Source: Fen-1273 sp035516035
GTDB taxonomy: Bacteria; Bacteroidota; Ignavibacteria; UBA10030; UBA6906
Reading direction: 5' to 3'
Assembly (NCBI GenBank): GCA_035516035.1
Contig: DATJAS010000107.1
Location: 1-64,000, forward strand
Length of the DNA: 64,000 nucleotides
Part shown: piece after piece, positions 9,020 to 17,390 of the stretch
Layout: each line of letters opens with the position of its first letter
Numbering within the stretch: the stretch's first letter is position 1
Notes under the pieces: model-generated
Told to the model about the DNA's origin: nothing
Databases searched by the model: none
Seen by the model: the letters and a program-made list of their open reading frames with translations, nothing else
Program-made: the position numbers and the translations under genes

Positions 9020-9997
9020 TCATCTGTCGGCAGCCCGGTAGCCCAGCTTCGGCAGGAAGTCCCGGATTCCGCCGAAGAACTGTTCCGGCTGCTCCAGCCA
9101 CGGAAAGTGGCCGGCATTCTGAATAATCAGGAGTTTGGAGCGGTCAATCTCCCTGTGCAAATACTCGGATGCCGGCGGCGGACAGATGAAGTCGTCGTTC
9201 CCGACGATCACAAGTGCCGGCGTCTTCATGCCGGGGAGAAACGACGCGAGGCCGACGGATGACTGATCCGACTGCCCCTCCCCCATCTGCGCATCAAATG
9301 AGAGCGTCACCTTTTCGAAGACGTCCCGGTTCTTTTCCAGGTTCCCGATGGATGAAAAGAAAAACGGGGACATCGACCGTATATACGCGTCGAATTCTTT
9401 CTGGGTCGTCGGCATCCTGTGGAATGCGCTGTATGCACTGTCAAACCAGGGCTCGTTCTTCCTCAGGAGCATCCGCCGTTCCCGGTCTCTTCCCTGTGAA
9501 GTATCCCGCACGGGGGAGTCGACGAGTATCAGTCCCCTCACGTGTTCGCCGTGCACGGCAGTGTAGTTGAGAATCATGCGGCCGCCGTCCGAGTGCCCCA
9601 TGAGCCAGACGCTCTCAGCCCCAATGTGCTCTCTCAGCCCTTCAATATCAGCCACGAAGTCGTGCATGGTATACGCATGGGGGTCGGGGCGTTCGGACCG
9701 ACCGGAGCCGCGCGTGTCTAGGTAAATCATTGTGAAGATCGATTCAAGGGGTTTCATCTTCAGAAAATACAGATCACTGCTTGGCCCCCAGCCCGGAGTC
9801 GGAAGAATGCAGACCGGGCCGCTCCCTGAGACCTTGTACCAGAGCTTGAGCCCGTTAATGTCTGCGGTAAACTCACCCTCCCTGATCACAGTACTCCCTT
9901 TCGTGTCCGAGAGAGCCGGTCGTGAGCCGGCAATGCACACAAGCGATAGGCATACGATCACGGAGAGAGTGTGATTCAGGAAGTTCGAAATCCGCAT
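9020..9997 (-). CDS. Secreted alpha/beta hydrolase (prolyl-iminopeptidase-like)
   Basis: 325 residues with a signal peptide (residues 1-30). Alpha/beta-hydrolase hallmarks: PTPGWGPSSD oxyanion region, DTRGSGRS, nucleophile elbow GHSDGG with S136, the acid in VGNDDFICPP, and His in QNAGHFPW. The DTRGSGRS/GHSDGG pair resembles proline iminopeptidases and related hydrolases; the substrate cannot be told. GGAGGTG sits seven bases before the ATG. It stands alone between a GH63-like gene and the PorV-like gene. Confidence 0.82.
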   Translation of the reverse strand: MRISNFLNHTLSVIVCLSLVCIAGSRPALSDTKGSTVIREGEFTADINGLKLWYKVSGSGPVCILPTPGWGPSSDLYFLKMKPLESIFTMIYLDTRGSGRSERPDPHAYTMHDFVADIEGLREHIGAESVWLMGHSDGGRMILNYTAVHGEHVRGLILVDSPVRDTSQGRDRERRMLLRKNEPWFDSAYSAFHRMPTTQKEFDAYIRSMSPFFFSSIGNLEKNRDVFEKVTLSFDAQMGEGQSDQSSVGLASFLPGMKTPALVIVGNDDFICPPPASEYLHREIDRSKLLIIQNAGHFPWLEQPEQFFGGIRDFLPKLGYRAADR

Positions 9998-10054
9998 CTG
10001 TTCACCTCCAGGAGGTTGACGAAGATTGACGGCAATACCCTTTCACGCCCGCCT

Positions 10055-11365
10055 TCACTGCCAGGGCAACCCATGAATTACCAGACAGAGCTCTTTGAAC
10101 GATGTGCCGTTCATCATTGACGAGACAGATTCGGACGTGGCGGTGTATGTCGCGGAGTGGTATTGCACATCAAAATGTTCACCGAGGTATGCGATCCAGG
10201 AATTCCCGGTGAGGCTACGGTCAGCCACTTCGAGCAGCCTGACCAGGCCTCCCAGTGACACGGTGTAGCCGCTCGTTTGATAATCAAAGCCGTCACCGAG
10301 AGCGGAGCCCCCGCGGACAAAAACAACATCCCCCACCCCGATTTCCCATCCTTTTCGGACCAGAACATAGTCGGTGGCACGGCCAACGATGAGATTCTGC
10401 CCGATACTGAGATCCCCGAGCCCCGATTTGTAATCGTACGTTCCGTCATCGTGCCGGATCACGAGCACATCTTCCGCCTGGCGGACGAGCCCGAGCGTTA
10501 TCAGCCTGCAATCGGAATTTCCGGCGCGTGTGATAAGTCCGGTGCGAATCCCGAATCCTGACAGGGCTGTACGGGGAAGAGGGTCTGCCTGACCTCCTGC
10601 ACCATATCTCACATCCCCGCCAACATTCGACCGGACGTATGCCGCCGAGATGTCCAGCATCGGACGAAAAGTCTGCCCGATCGTGAGCCGATTCCCGGAG
10701 AACCGCGAAACCAGGGAATCAACAGGGATATCGAGAAGGACGCCAAAGTCGTGCGCCGATGGATTTGCGATCAACTCAGACGGAGGTGAGCTTCCAATGA
10801 GGGGGATCCGTGAATCGATGCTCTTGAAGCTGACACCCACGCCGACCCGGACGAGGTACTCCGCTCCGAGACCGATCGAAAACGCGTCGTACCTATCGAC
10901 CTGGGAGAATGATGCAAGTACCTGGGGGCTGGTTGAGGAAGTGAGAAGCATCAATCCAAAATCGATATCCGTTTTTGAGTAACCTATGCCGACGGAGGCA
11001 GAAAACGGCAGGGAGAGCGTGTTCTGGAGATTAAAGCCCGCGCACACCGCGCTCGCGCTCATCGTCTCATGGAAAACCCCCGGGGCATAGTAAACCATGC
11101 CCGGCAGCAGTTCAGATTTCGGCGCATATATGCTTGCGCTGAACGTGTTTGCAAGACTGAAATACCCGAGTTGTCCGGGGTTCACAGTAAGTGAGAGCGC
11201 TTCCGTTGAAGGAGCCGTCGCGGCGGCTCCACCCATGCCATTCGCTTCGACAGATGTGGTGATCATGAGCCCGGGAATCGCCGTGGGTCCAGGCTGAGCG
11301 ACCAACTCCCCCTGGAGCATGGATACACAGAACAACAAGACTGAAATTACAGTGCGAGATTGCAC
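10055..11365 (-). CDS. PorV/PorQ-like outer-membrane beta-barrel protein
   Basis: 436 residues from a GTG at 11365, which has AAGGAGGAGG directly upstream and begins a clean signal peptide (VQSRTVISVLLFCVSMLQGELVAQ). The frame extends to 11479 but that would run through the promoter. The mature start GMGGAAATAPSTEALSLTVNPGQLGYF matches the opening of the PorV/PorQ family, in which a G-x-G-A-A motif and an NP-x-x-L stretch precede alternating amphipathic beta strands. PorV shuttles T9SS cargo to the cell surface, and several cargo proteins are encoded nearby. It could instead be a general FadL/UPF0164-type barrel. Promoter and leader hairpin are listed separately. Confidence 0.72.
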   Translation of the reverse strand: MQSRTVISVLLFCVSMLQGELVAQPGPTAIPGLMITTSVEANGMGGAAATAPSTEALSLTVNPGQLGYFSLANTFSASIYAPKSELLPGMVYYAPGVFHETMSASAVCAGFNLQNTLSLPFSASVGIGYSKTDIDFGLMLLTSSTSPQVLASFSQVDRYDAFSIGLGAEYLVRVGVGVSFKSIDSRIPLIGSSPPSELIANPSAHDFGVLLDIPVDSLVSRFSGNRLTIGQTFRPMLDISAAYVRSNVGGDVRYGAGGQADPLPRTALSGFGIRTGLITRAGNSDCRLITLGLVRQAEDVLVIRHDDGTYDYKSGLGDLSIGQNLIVGRATDYVLVRKGWEIGVGDVVFVRGGSALGDGFDYQTSGYTVSLGGLVRLLEVADRSLTGNSWIAYLGEHFDVQYHSATYTATSESVSSMMNGTSFKELCLVIHGLPWQ

Positions 11366-11399
11366 ATCCTCCTCCTTCGGTGCAGGCAACAAACGACGA

Positions 11400-11430
11400 A
11401 GTCGGTCACCATCCGAAGATAGCGCCGACT
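11400..11430 (-). ncRNA. Leader hairpin, copy 2 (UUCG loop)
   Basis: In the leader of the PorV-like gene. Minus-strand arms AGTCGGCGCTATC and GATGGTGACCGACT pair around TTCG with a single bulged A, at the same place as the bulged G in copy 1. Relative to copy 1, a G-C pair has become A-T and a T.G wobble has become T-A, so pairing is kept while sequence changes. The RNA-start sequence CTATGTTCATTG (11443-11432) just before it is identical to that before the hairpin at 40135-40168. Confidence 0.6.
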
Positions 11431-11447
11431 CCAATGAACATAGTCTT

Positions 11448-11476
11448 AATGTACTCTCCCCGGCCGGGAGTGTCAA
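11448..11476 (-). promoter_or_regulatory. Sigma70-type promoter of the PorV-like gene
   Basis: Minus strand TTGACA (11476-11471), 17 bp, TACATT (11453-11448); the predicted leader is about 75 nt. Confidence 0.75.
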
Positions 11477-11558
11477 CAACAGGTGCGAGATTTACGCCGG
11501 CGGGATAGGAACAGGCACGGGTTCAAAATTCTGTCACTTTGCCTGCAGCACAAAGATG

Positions 11559-11930
11559 TCAGACGATCTTTGCAGGCACCAGCGCATCCTCATCATATGA
11601 ATACACTGCGCACAGCCGGTGATAGCCGTCCGCAATGATGACCTTGCCGGTGTTTCGATCACGGACCAGCAGAAGGGGCGACAGCTTCTCTGCGGCCCGG
11701 ATCTTTTTCCTGTCCGCCTCAACGTGGGAATTGCTGATGCCAAGGAGCGACAGCCTCGAGGCACGGAATATGTCTTTTGCCTTGAACTCTGAAATCTCCG
11801 CCTCCCTGAGCCTCTTTGCGATCTTCGCGGCCTTGCCTTCATCATACAGCAGCGTCAGGTACGACGCGGCGGCGACATAGTCGTGCGCCTGCGGTTTACC
11901 AAGCCACCTGACACTGAGCTTTCTCTTCAT
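11559..11930 (-). CDS. ParB/sulfiredoxin-fold domain protein
   Basis: 123 residues, small and basic. The C-terminal half (KIRAAEKLSPLLLVRD, GKVIIADGYHRLCAVYSYDE) has the ParB-N/sulfiredoxin pattern of a 'LLLV-D... G...I-DG-HR--A' strand-helix core, where DGYHR corresponds to the DGxHR nucleotide-binding/catalytic box. No HTH follows, so it is not a chromosome-partition ParB; solo copies of this fold act as ATPase/CTPase, nuclease or kinase-like enzymes. A GAGGCG is just upstream of ATG 11930. It is the last gene after a T9SS cargo gene on the same strand. Confidence 0.65.
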   Translation of the reverse strand: MKRKLSVRWLGKPQAHDYVAAASYLTLLYDEGKAAKIAKRLREAEISEFKAKDIFRASRLSLLGISNSHVEADRKKIRAAEKLSPLLLVRDRNTGKVIIADGYHRLCAVYSYDEDALVPAKIV

Positions 11931-11975
11931 ACAAACGCCTCGTTGCGTGGATCAACGTCCACGGGACACATGGCA

Positions 11976-13592
11976 CTATCGGAGAACGAGGAGCTTCAGT
12001 GATTTCACGAAGCTCCCGGACTGCAATCTGTAGAAATAGACGCCGCTCGCGACGTTTGAAGCGTCGAATGTCACACTGTGCTCACCTGCCTCCTCCTCGC
12101 CGTTGACAAGCGTTGAAACGAGCTGCCCCAGCATATTGTACACGGCAAGTTGTGTTTTCGAGCGAACGGGCAGGCTGTACCGAATTATCGTCGAGGGATT
12201 GAACGGGTTCGGGAAATTCTGCTCCAGGACGTAAGCGCCCGGGACAGGCGGAGACGCGAGCTGCAGGCCCGTGACGGTAAAGTAGCCCGCGGCTACGGCC
12301 GCGTCGAAGCTCTGGGGAAAACTGACCACATCCTCAGACCACACCTCAAGATACTTCCCCCCGTGCTGTGCACCATTCCGGATCAATGCAAAGTAGAGCG
12401 AGGCGGGTCCGTCCTGCCCGCACGAGCCGACTCCTCCCCCATCGCATCCAGCGCCAGTACCGGCGTGCTTGTTGGACTGCCATCCGACGGGATCGGAATT
12501 CTGCGCCGCGTAATTGTCCACCTCCGCCAGGTAGTAGTTACCGTCAAGATCATCGGATTGAACCTGCACCCGCCCCGGCGCCACGGAATTGACTTCTTTG
12601 ACGATCCGTGCAGCGACATATCCGGCGGAGTCACCCGTGAGGTTCGGAAAGTCGATGCCGACCGTACCGTGGTTCAGGAGGCTGAGCCCGAGGTAGCGGT
12701 CGGGAAATGCCTGGGCAAACGCCGATGCGATCGTCTTAAATCCGTAGATGACCGAGGAGTCCGAATAGCCCAGGCTCCTCCAGCGGGACGTATCGGCGTC
12801 GTCGATGCAGGCGGGATACGCCGGCCTGCCGTCGGGGCATGGCAGCGTATCGGCCGAAGTCGGTCTCGGGTAGCCGCTGGGCAATCGAAGCTCCTCATCG
12901 TACACGCTCAGCCCGGGGACGTGGATCAGCGTGAGAGACCCGTACGCTCCTGTTTGCTTCAGGTGAGCGGCGAGCCCCGTTGCGGCAGCGCTCCAGAATT
13001 CCTGGACATTCGCGACCCAGGGCAGAAGGATGTACGCGCTGATCCCCCTGGGCGTTTTGCCACCGACCGTCCAGACATCGAACAGCGGTGCGCTGTTTGC
13101 GCCGGCAAGCGCGGTGAACCCCTGGGGGAGGGAATGAACGTAGCTCGTGGAGGCCTGGTATTCGGTCTCAAGCGCGATCGAGAATTTCTTGCCGTTGGAC
13201 GTCGCAACCTCGACCAGCGAGTCGAGAAATGACCAGTCCCAGTTGAACTGACCCCACGTAGTGATGCTGGGAAGTATCTTCGCGATGGGGACGAAAACTG
13301 CGTGCCCTGCAATGTCATTGCTGTACGCCGGGGACGCCGTCAGCCCGGAGGCATAGGATGTTGCTGCGGGTTGCTCATTGCTGTTTTCGTTGAGTACATA
13401 AATGCCGGACGGTTGGGGAATCCCGGCGGTATCCACTCGGCTGGTCGTGAGGGGGGAATTCGAAGCGGATCCTGAGTGAGGCCCGGCGGGTCCGGGCCTT
13501 TCCGCGCGCGCCCCCGCGGAAAACGCCTGAGAAAGCAGAAGAGACGTCACGATGATCGGGAACAAGCGACGCGGGGCGGGCACTCGAGACAT
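11976..13592 (-). CDS. T9SS-sorted secreted protein, possible glycosidase
   Basis: 538 residues. Signal peptide (MSRVPAPRRLFPIIVTSLLLSQAFSAGARA); C-terminal type A sorting domain beginning EQNFPNPFNPSTIIRYSLP and ending VKSLKLLVLR. The middle 400 residues look like a TIM barrel (FLDSLVEVATSNGKKFSIALE, LTLIHVPGLSVYDEELRLP, YLEVWSEDVVSFP), with acidic residues at strand ends reminiscent of glycoside hydrolases, but no family is certain. AGGAGAAAGAGG runs up to the ATG. Likely secreted and surface-anchored through T9SS. Confidence 0.75.
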   Translation of the reverse strand: MSRVPAPRRLFPIIVTSLLLSQAFSAGARAERPGPAGPHSGSASNSPLTTSRVDTAGIPQPSGIYVLNENSNEQPAATSYASGLTASPAYSNDIAGHAVFVPIAKILPSITTWGQFNWDWSFLDSLVEVATSNGKKFSIALETEYQASTSYVHSLPQGFTALAGANSAPLFDVWTVGGKTPRGISAYILLPWVANVQEFWSAAATGLAAHLKQTGAYGSLTLIHVPGLSVYDEELRLPSGYPRPTSADTLPCPDGRPAYPACIDDADTSRWRSLGYSDSSVIYGFKTIASAFAQAFPDRYLGLSLLNHGTVGIDFPNLTGDSAGYVAARIVKEVNSVAPGRVQVQSDDLDGNYYLAEVDNYAAQNSDPVGWQSNKHAGTGAGCDGGGVGSCGQDGPASLYFALIRNGAQHGGKYLEVWSEDVVSFPQSFDAAVAAGYFTVTGLQLASPPVPGAYVLEQNFPNPFNPSTIIRYSLPVRSKTQLAVYNMLGQLVSTLVNGEEEAGEHSVTFDASNVASGVYFYRLQSGSFVKSLKLLVLR

Positions 13593-13634
13593 CCTCTTTC
13601 TCCTGGAAAAGAACTGGCCGGTACCGGAGCAATG

Positions 13635-13663
13635 AAACTATGCAAATGTGCCCAGATTTTCCA
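13635..13663 (-). promoter_or_regulatory. Possible promoter of the T9SS cargo gene at 11976-13592
   Basis: Minus strand TGGAAA (13663-13658), 17 bp, TAGTTT (13640-13635). A palindrome CCGGTACCGG follows in the leader. Confidence 0.4.
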
Positions 13664-13666
13664 GTC

Positions 13667-14563
13667 TTATTTCCGCGGCGTGAGTATCCAGGTCCTGGCA
13701 GAAGAGAGGATTCCCAGGAATGTGTCCCTGAACGAATCGCCCAGCCGCGGAGCCGTTGAGAGCGTATAGTCCCCTGAGTACATCGGGAATTCTTCGATCT
13801 CAAACCCGAGATTTTCGTAGAAGGCCCGGGCATCCTCCCTGCTCTCGAAGTCGTTGCTTGTGACATCCCTTCCGGTCTGTGCAGCAATGTTTTTCATGGC
13901 AGGCTGGACGACCTTCCTCGCCTCGGCGCCGAATTTCGCCATGATCGCTTCCCGAACCACCCTGAAGACGATATCCGTTGTGATCCAGCAACCGCCGTTC
14001 GTCAAGAGCAATGCACGGACATTCTCAGCCATCCGCGTTCGTTCCTCCCGGTTGAGGTACATCAGCAGCCCTTCATTGCACACGGCAAATCTCTCACCCC
14101 GGAACAGCGAGGCTGCAGCCTCAAGGTCATCATTGGCGAGAACGTTTGCGGGCTTGAAATGGAGGCGCGTTGCGGGTATCTTCTCCCGCTCCGCGATCGA
14201 AGACATGATCGGCACGGTCTCCGCAAGCATTTCGGGGAGGTCCGTTCCCACGTACGTTCCTCCCGCTGCGGCGATCTCCAGCCCGTGAGGGGAAAGCCCG
14301 CAGGCCACCTCGAGCACATTCTTCATACCCCGGTGCGCCAGTCCCCGGTTAATCGACTTGTATCTCACTTCGAAAATCGACGGGGAGAGTGTCCCCATCT
14401 GGACGATGCGGTCGCCCAGGATCTGACGCGCGGTCTGCTCAGCGTCGACCGCGCGCGCGATTTCTTCTGAGAAGGGGATGTCTGTGAGTGATCTCCAGTA
14501 CGCGGTGATTTTCGCGGTGGGGCTGATCCTGCTGTGATCCTGTTGCGCCTGTGCGTTCTCCAT
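13667..14563 (-). CDS. Class I SAM-dependent methyltransferase, LCMT-like
   Basis: 298 residues. The opening ISPTAKITAYWRSLTDIPFSEEIARA resembles the leucine-carboxyl-methyltransferase-like (PF04072) family, and the SAM-binding motif I is VLEVACGLSPHG, followed by the acidic end of strand beta-2 (YVGTDLPEML) and a late motif CNEGLLMYLNREE. Members methylate small molecules or carboxyl groups; the substrate here is unknown. GACGCGAGG immediately precedes ATG 14563. No biosynthetic neighbour suggests a product. Confidence 0.75.
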   Translation of the reverse strand: MENAQAQQDHSRISPTAKITAYWRSLTDIPFSEEIARAVDAEQTARQILGDRIVQMGTLSPSIFEVRYKSINRGLAHRGMKNVLEVACGLSPHGLEIAAAGGTYVGTDLPEMLAETVPIMSSIAEREKIPATRLHFKPANVLANDDLEAAASLFRGERFAVCNEGLLMYLNREERTRMAENVRALLLTNGGCWITTDIVFRVVREAIMAKFGAEARKVVQPAMKNIAAQTGRDVTSNDFESREDARAFYENLGFEIEEFPMYSGDYTLSTAPRLGDSFRDTFLGILSSARTWILTPRK

Positions 14564-14694
14564 CCTCGCGTCTTCTTTCGCTGTTTTTGACGGTCGATTC
14601 GGCAGCCGTTCTCAATGCTCTCCCGGTGCGCTGACCCACACACGCATAGAACCGCGCGCACGGATCAGGGACAGCAATCCGCATCTTGCCCCGG

Positions 14695-14708
14695 GGGACA
14701 ATTGTCCC
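14695..14708. repeat. 14-bp perfect palindrome after a T9SS cargo gene
   Basis: GGGACAATTGTCCC, abutting the stop codon of the gene at 14708. A related CAATTGTCCCC occurs at 477-487 just past the stop of another T9SS cargo gene. It could be part of a short hairpin terminator without a U-run. Confidence 0.4.
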
Positions 14709-15925
14709 TACCGGATCACTGTCAGCTTCATCGTCTTCACGAAGCTCCCCGTCTCAAGCCTGTAGAAGTAGACCCCGCTTGCGAGTCCTCGCCCGTCGAA
14801 GACCACGGAGTGGGCTCCCGCATTCTCTCTTCCGTCCAGGAGGACCGCCACCTCCCGGCCGAGAAGATCATACACTCTCAGGCTCACCGGGCCCTCTTCC
14901 TGCAGCGTATACCGGATCGTCGTGGCAGGGTTAAATGGATTTGGGTAGTTCTGCAGGAGAGTTGAGATCACCGGAACCGCATCCCGCGTTGTCACGCCGG
15001 TTGCCTGCCACGCGGCCGCGTACTCGTCCCACACGTACGTGTGGGTTATCTGGTTGTACTCCCACAGGCTGACGCCCGGGTAATGGTATGTAGACTGGGC
15101 CAGGCCGCAGAAGCTCGCTACATCCCCGGGAGCGACGTCGTTGCTGTACCCGAAATACTCTCCCTGCCCGAGCGGCATGATAGGTTTTGCGGCGGCGCTG
15201 TCCCCCTGGCTGACCCAAGTGGCCGTCGCCGATGCAAACTGTCCGCTCATCAGGCCGAGTTCATTCTGCGGCGTCGTGGGACGCGCCGCCCAGTATGTCT
15301 GCGGCATGTTTACGTCCACCCGGTCCAGGAACGCCTGCCAGGGGAATGTGCTGTGACCGTTGATGCGCGCCCAGGAGGTGAGGCCGATCAGGCTGGCCGG
15401 ATGCCGGGCCCTGATGCTGTCGCAATAGGCGGCAGCGGCGGTAACGCGCGCCGCGAGCGTGTCATATTCGATCTCCGCGTCGATCAGAAGTCCATCGATG
15501 CCTTTGACGTCCAGGATCATGTTTGCGACGTCGGTTTCGGAGACAGGGTTCCCCCAGTGATGGGGGACGCCGTAGACATACTGAAAAGCAAGCAGCCTGA
15601 TCCCGTTCCTGTGCAGAAGCGAAACGACGCTGTCCATGCTGGAGTAGTTCGGCACGACCCAGTTGTAGAGTGAATGACCGGAACTGTTATAGTAGCTGTC
15701 GCCGTCCGCCATCTTGATCACCATCCAGCCGATCCCGGTGTTGTGCAGCCTCGATATGATGGAATCGAGATTGCGGCCGCCCCCGTTCGTCGTCCAGAGC
15801 TCCCAGAGGTATATCCCCTTGGCGGCGATGGAAAGCGGGTTCCCTGCGGCGATCGTCTCGCCGGAGATCAGGCAGGTTGCACACGCCAGAGCGGCGGCAA
15901 GCCACGCACGGAGCCTTAGGCGCAT
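14708..15925 (-). CDS. T9SS-sorted TIM-barrel protein, glycosidase-like
   Basis: 405 residues from ATG 15925 (an in-frame GTG at 15934 is possible). Signal peptide residues 1-30. The catalytic-type domain runs from AAKGIYLWELW through GWMVIKMADGD, GIRLLAFQYVYG, GIDGLLIDAEIEYD, LIGLTSWARI and RVDVNMPQTYW to GVSLWEYNQ. This (beta/alpha)8 pattern with acidic strand ends resembles GH25-like or DUF4015-type glycosidases. The C-terminus is a T9SS sorting domain (NYPNPFNPATTIRYTL ... ASGVYFYRLETG ... MKLTVIR). It follows the 15942 gene by a few bases, probably as one transcript. Confidence 0.75.
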   Translation of the reverse strand: MRLRLRAWLAAALACATCLISGETIAAGNPLSIAAKGIYLWELWTTNGGGRNLDSIISRLHNTGIGWMVIKMADGDSYYNSSGHSLYNWVVPNYSSMDSVVSLLHRNGIRLLAFQYVYGVPHHWGNPVSETDVANMILDVKGIDGLLIDAEIEYDTLAARVTAAAAYCDSIRARHPASLIGLTSWARINGHSTFPWQAFLDRVDVNMPQTYWAARPTTPQNELGLMSGQFASATATWVSQGDSAAAKPIMPLGQGEYFGYSNDVAPGDVASFCGLAQSTYHYPGVSLWEYNQITHTYVWDEYAAAWQATGVTTRDAVPVISTLLQNYPNPFNPATTIRYTLQEEGPVSLRVYDLLGREVAVLLDGRENAGAHSVVFDGRGLASGVYFYRLETGSFVKTMKLTVIR

Positions 15926-15941
15926 TGTGGCCACTTCGATG

Positions 15942-16574
15942 TTATTGTCCGGTCAGTTGAACAGAGGAAAGGAGACTATCGAATCGTTCGATGAGGGGGG
16001 CGGTCGAATCGCGGAGCGTGGAGAGGAACCTGGCCCTGATATCTTCGGCACCCGCGGACCCCTCCTCCATCCGCTCGCCCGGTTTCCCCATCGGCGCCTC
16101 CTTGATGAGCGAAACGATACAAAACTTCCCGCCTGCGCGCGTGTAACAGTTGATGACACCCTCCCACATCCCCATGCCGGCATAGACAATCCAGTACTCG
16201 CGGCGATACATATTGCCTCCCCTGGCCAGAGAATCCGCAGTCAACAGTGAACGGAGCATGACCGGAGGCTTTGCGGAATCGAGGTAGAACCTCCCTCCGT
16301 AGCTTCCCGGGAGATCCACGAACAACCGGTCGCTCACAGACACCTCGGCCACCGCATCCGGGGCAGGCGATGGAACCGGGGAGACCATGGCCATCGAGTA
16401 TGTCGCGTCGCCGGTTTTCGTGACGCGTCCCACGGGCGTGAATGCGATGCCGAGAGCACGATCGTCCACGCGGGAGGATTCCCGCCCCTGTGCCGGCGAA
16501 TCAACGCCGGCACGAATGCTTGTGCTCGCAGACGCGGCGATGACCATCACCCATACGTGCCTGGCGCTCATCAT
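15942..16574 (-). CDS. Secreted protein of unknown function
   Basis: 210 residues. A weak signal sequence (MMSARHVWVMVIAASASTSIRA) precedes a region with no domain I can name. Visible segments include a beta-rich part (RLFVDLPGSYGGRFYLDS), aromatic strands (YWIVYAGMGMWEGVINCYTRAGGKF) and an amphipathic C-terminal helix. AAGGGATC lies right before the tandem ATGs. It is immediately upstream of the T9SS TIM-barrel gene (about 16 bp gap), so the two are probably co-transcribed. Confidence 0.6.
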   Translation of the reverse strand: MMSARHVWVMVIAASASTSIRAGVDSPAQGRESSRVDDRALGIAFTPVGRVTKTGDATYSMAMVSPVPSPAPDAVAEVSVSDRLFVDLPGSYGGRFYLDSAKPPVMLRSLLTADSLARGGNMYRREYWIVYAGMGMWEGVINCYTRAGGKFCIVSLIKEAPMGKPGERMEEGSAGAEDIRARFLSTLRDSTAPLIERFDSLLSSVQLTGQ

Positions 16575-16620
16575 GATCCCTTTCGCAGACCCGGACTACA
16601 GCTGTAACAATCAGGCGGTT

Positions 16621-17304
16621 TCAATTCGTTTCCGATTGGCGTCCCGTCAAGCCGACCAGCCGATACTGCTTCAGGCGTTTCTTCAGCTCTCTGACGGATG
16701 TAAACTGAATCGCACACAGGCCGCTGCGGCGCGCAGCCCTCACCCATCGCATGTCGTCATCGATAAAGAGGGTGTTCCGCGCCGACGAGCCGGTCAGTCG
16801 CAGCCCCCGACGGAAGATTTCCCTGTCCGGCTTCCTCAGTCCGATCTCCGATGAGAGGAGCACGTCGTCAAAGAGGTCATAGACGCCCAGCGCCCTGTTG
16901 ACCCTGATATGCGCGGGGATGGTGTTGGAAATGGCGATCACGGGGTAGGCCCGTTTGAGCGCCAGGACAAGGCGTTTCACACCGTTGTTCAGGTGAACGT
17001 TCCGCCTGTACCGGTAAGACCAGAGGGATCTCAGCACGCGCGGCGGCGGTACAGGCCTGTTCAACCTACGGCATATGAGACGCCAGAACTCGACCTCGTT
17101 CTGCTTTCCCCGCTCAAGCGGGCCGAGCTCCCGCCTCATGATCGCATGGAGCGCGGCGGGGGTCGTCCCCAGCGCCTTCGCGGCGTTCCGGAGTATGGGC
17201 ATTTCGTACCGGTTCCGGACCAGCACACCGCCCAGGTCAAACGCCACCGCGCGTATCGCCGGCCGCCCGACGCGGGGGGGCTCACCCTGTTGCCCGCGTC
17301 TCAT
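16621..17304 (-). CDS. HAD-superfamily hydrolase
   Basis: 227 residues. Motif I AFDLGGVLV with nucleophile D23, motif II ISNT, motif III lysine in RKPD, and motif IV FIDDD. The second Asp of the usual DxD is Gly, as in the 'DLGGV' HAD-IA subgroup (epoxide-hydrolase-like or phosphatase-like), so the exact reaction is open. The C-terminus is rich in Lys/Arg. The start at 17304 has only a weak AGG upstream. It is divergent from the membrane-protein gene at 17391. Confidence 0.8.
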   Translation of the reverse strand: MRRGQQGEPPRVGRPAIRAVAFDLGGVLVRNRYEMPILRNAAKALGTTPAALHAIMRRELGPLERGKQNEVEFWRLICRRLNRPVPPPRVLRSLWSYRYRRNVHLNNGVKRLVLALKRAYPVIAISNTIPAHIRVNRALGVYDLFDDVLLSSEIGLRKPDREIFRRGLRLTGSSARNTLFIDDDMRWVRAARRSGLCAIQFTSVRELKKRLKQYRLVGLTGRQSETN

Positions 17305-17318
17305 CGTGATACCTGTCC

Positions 17319-17347
17319 TTGCTCAAGCCGATTCCCCTCCGTACCTT
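17319..17347 (+). promoter_or_regulatory. Predicted promoter for the membrane protein at 17391
   Basis: TTGCTC (17319-17324), 17 bp, TACCTT (17342-17347). Confidence 0.45.
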
Positions 17348-17390
17348 TGCCGGAGCACAACATACGTCCAACCAGGCAGGAGCGCTCGGC

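Noticed and set aside
10055..11479. Longer start for the PorV-like protein
   Set aside because: It would place the promoter and leader hairpin inside the coding region; GTG 11365 has a near-ideal ribosome site and signal peptide.
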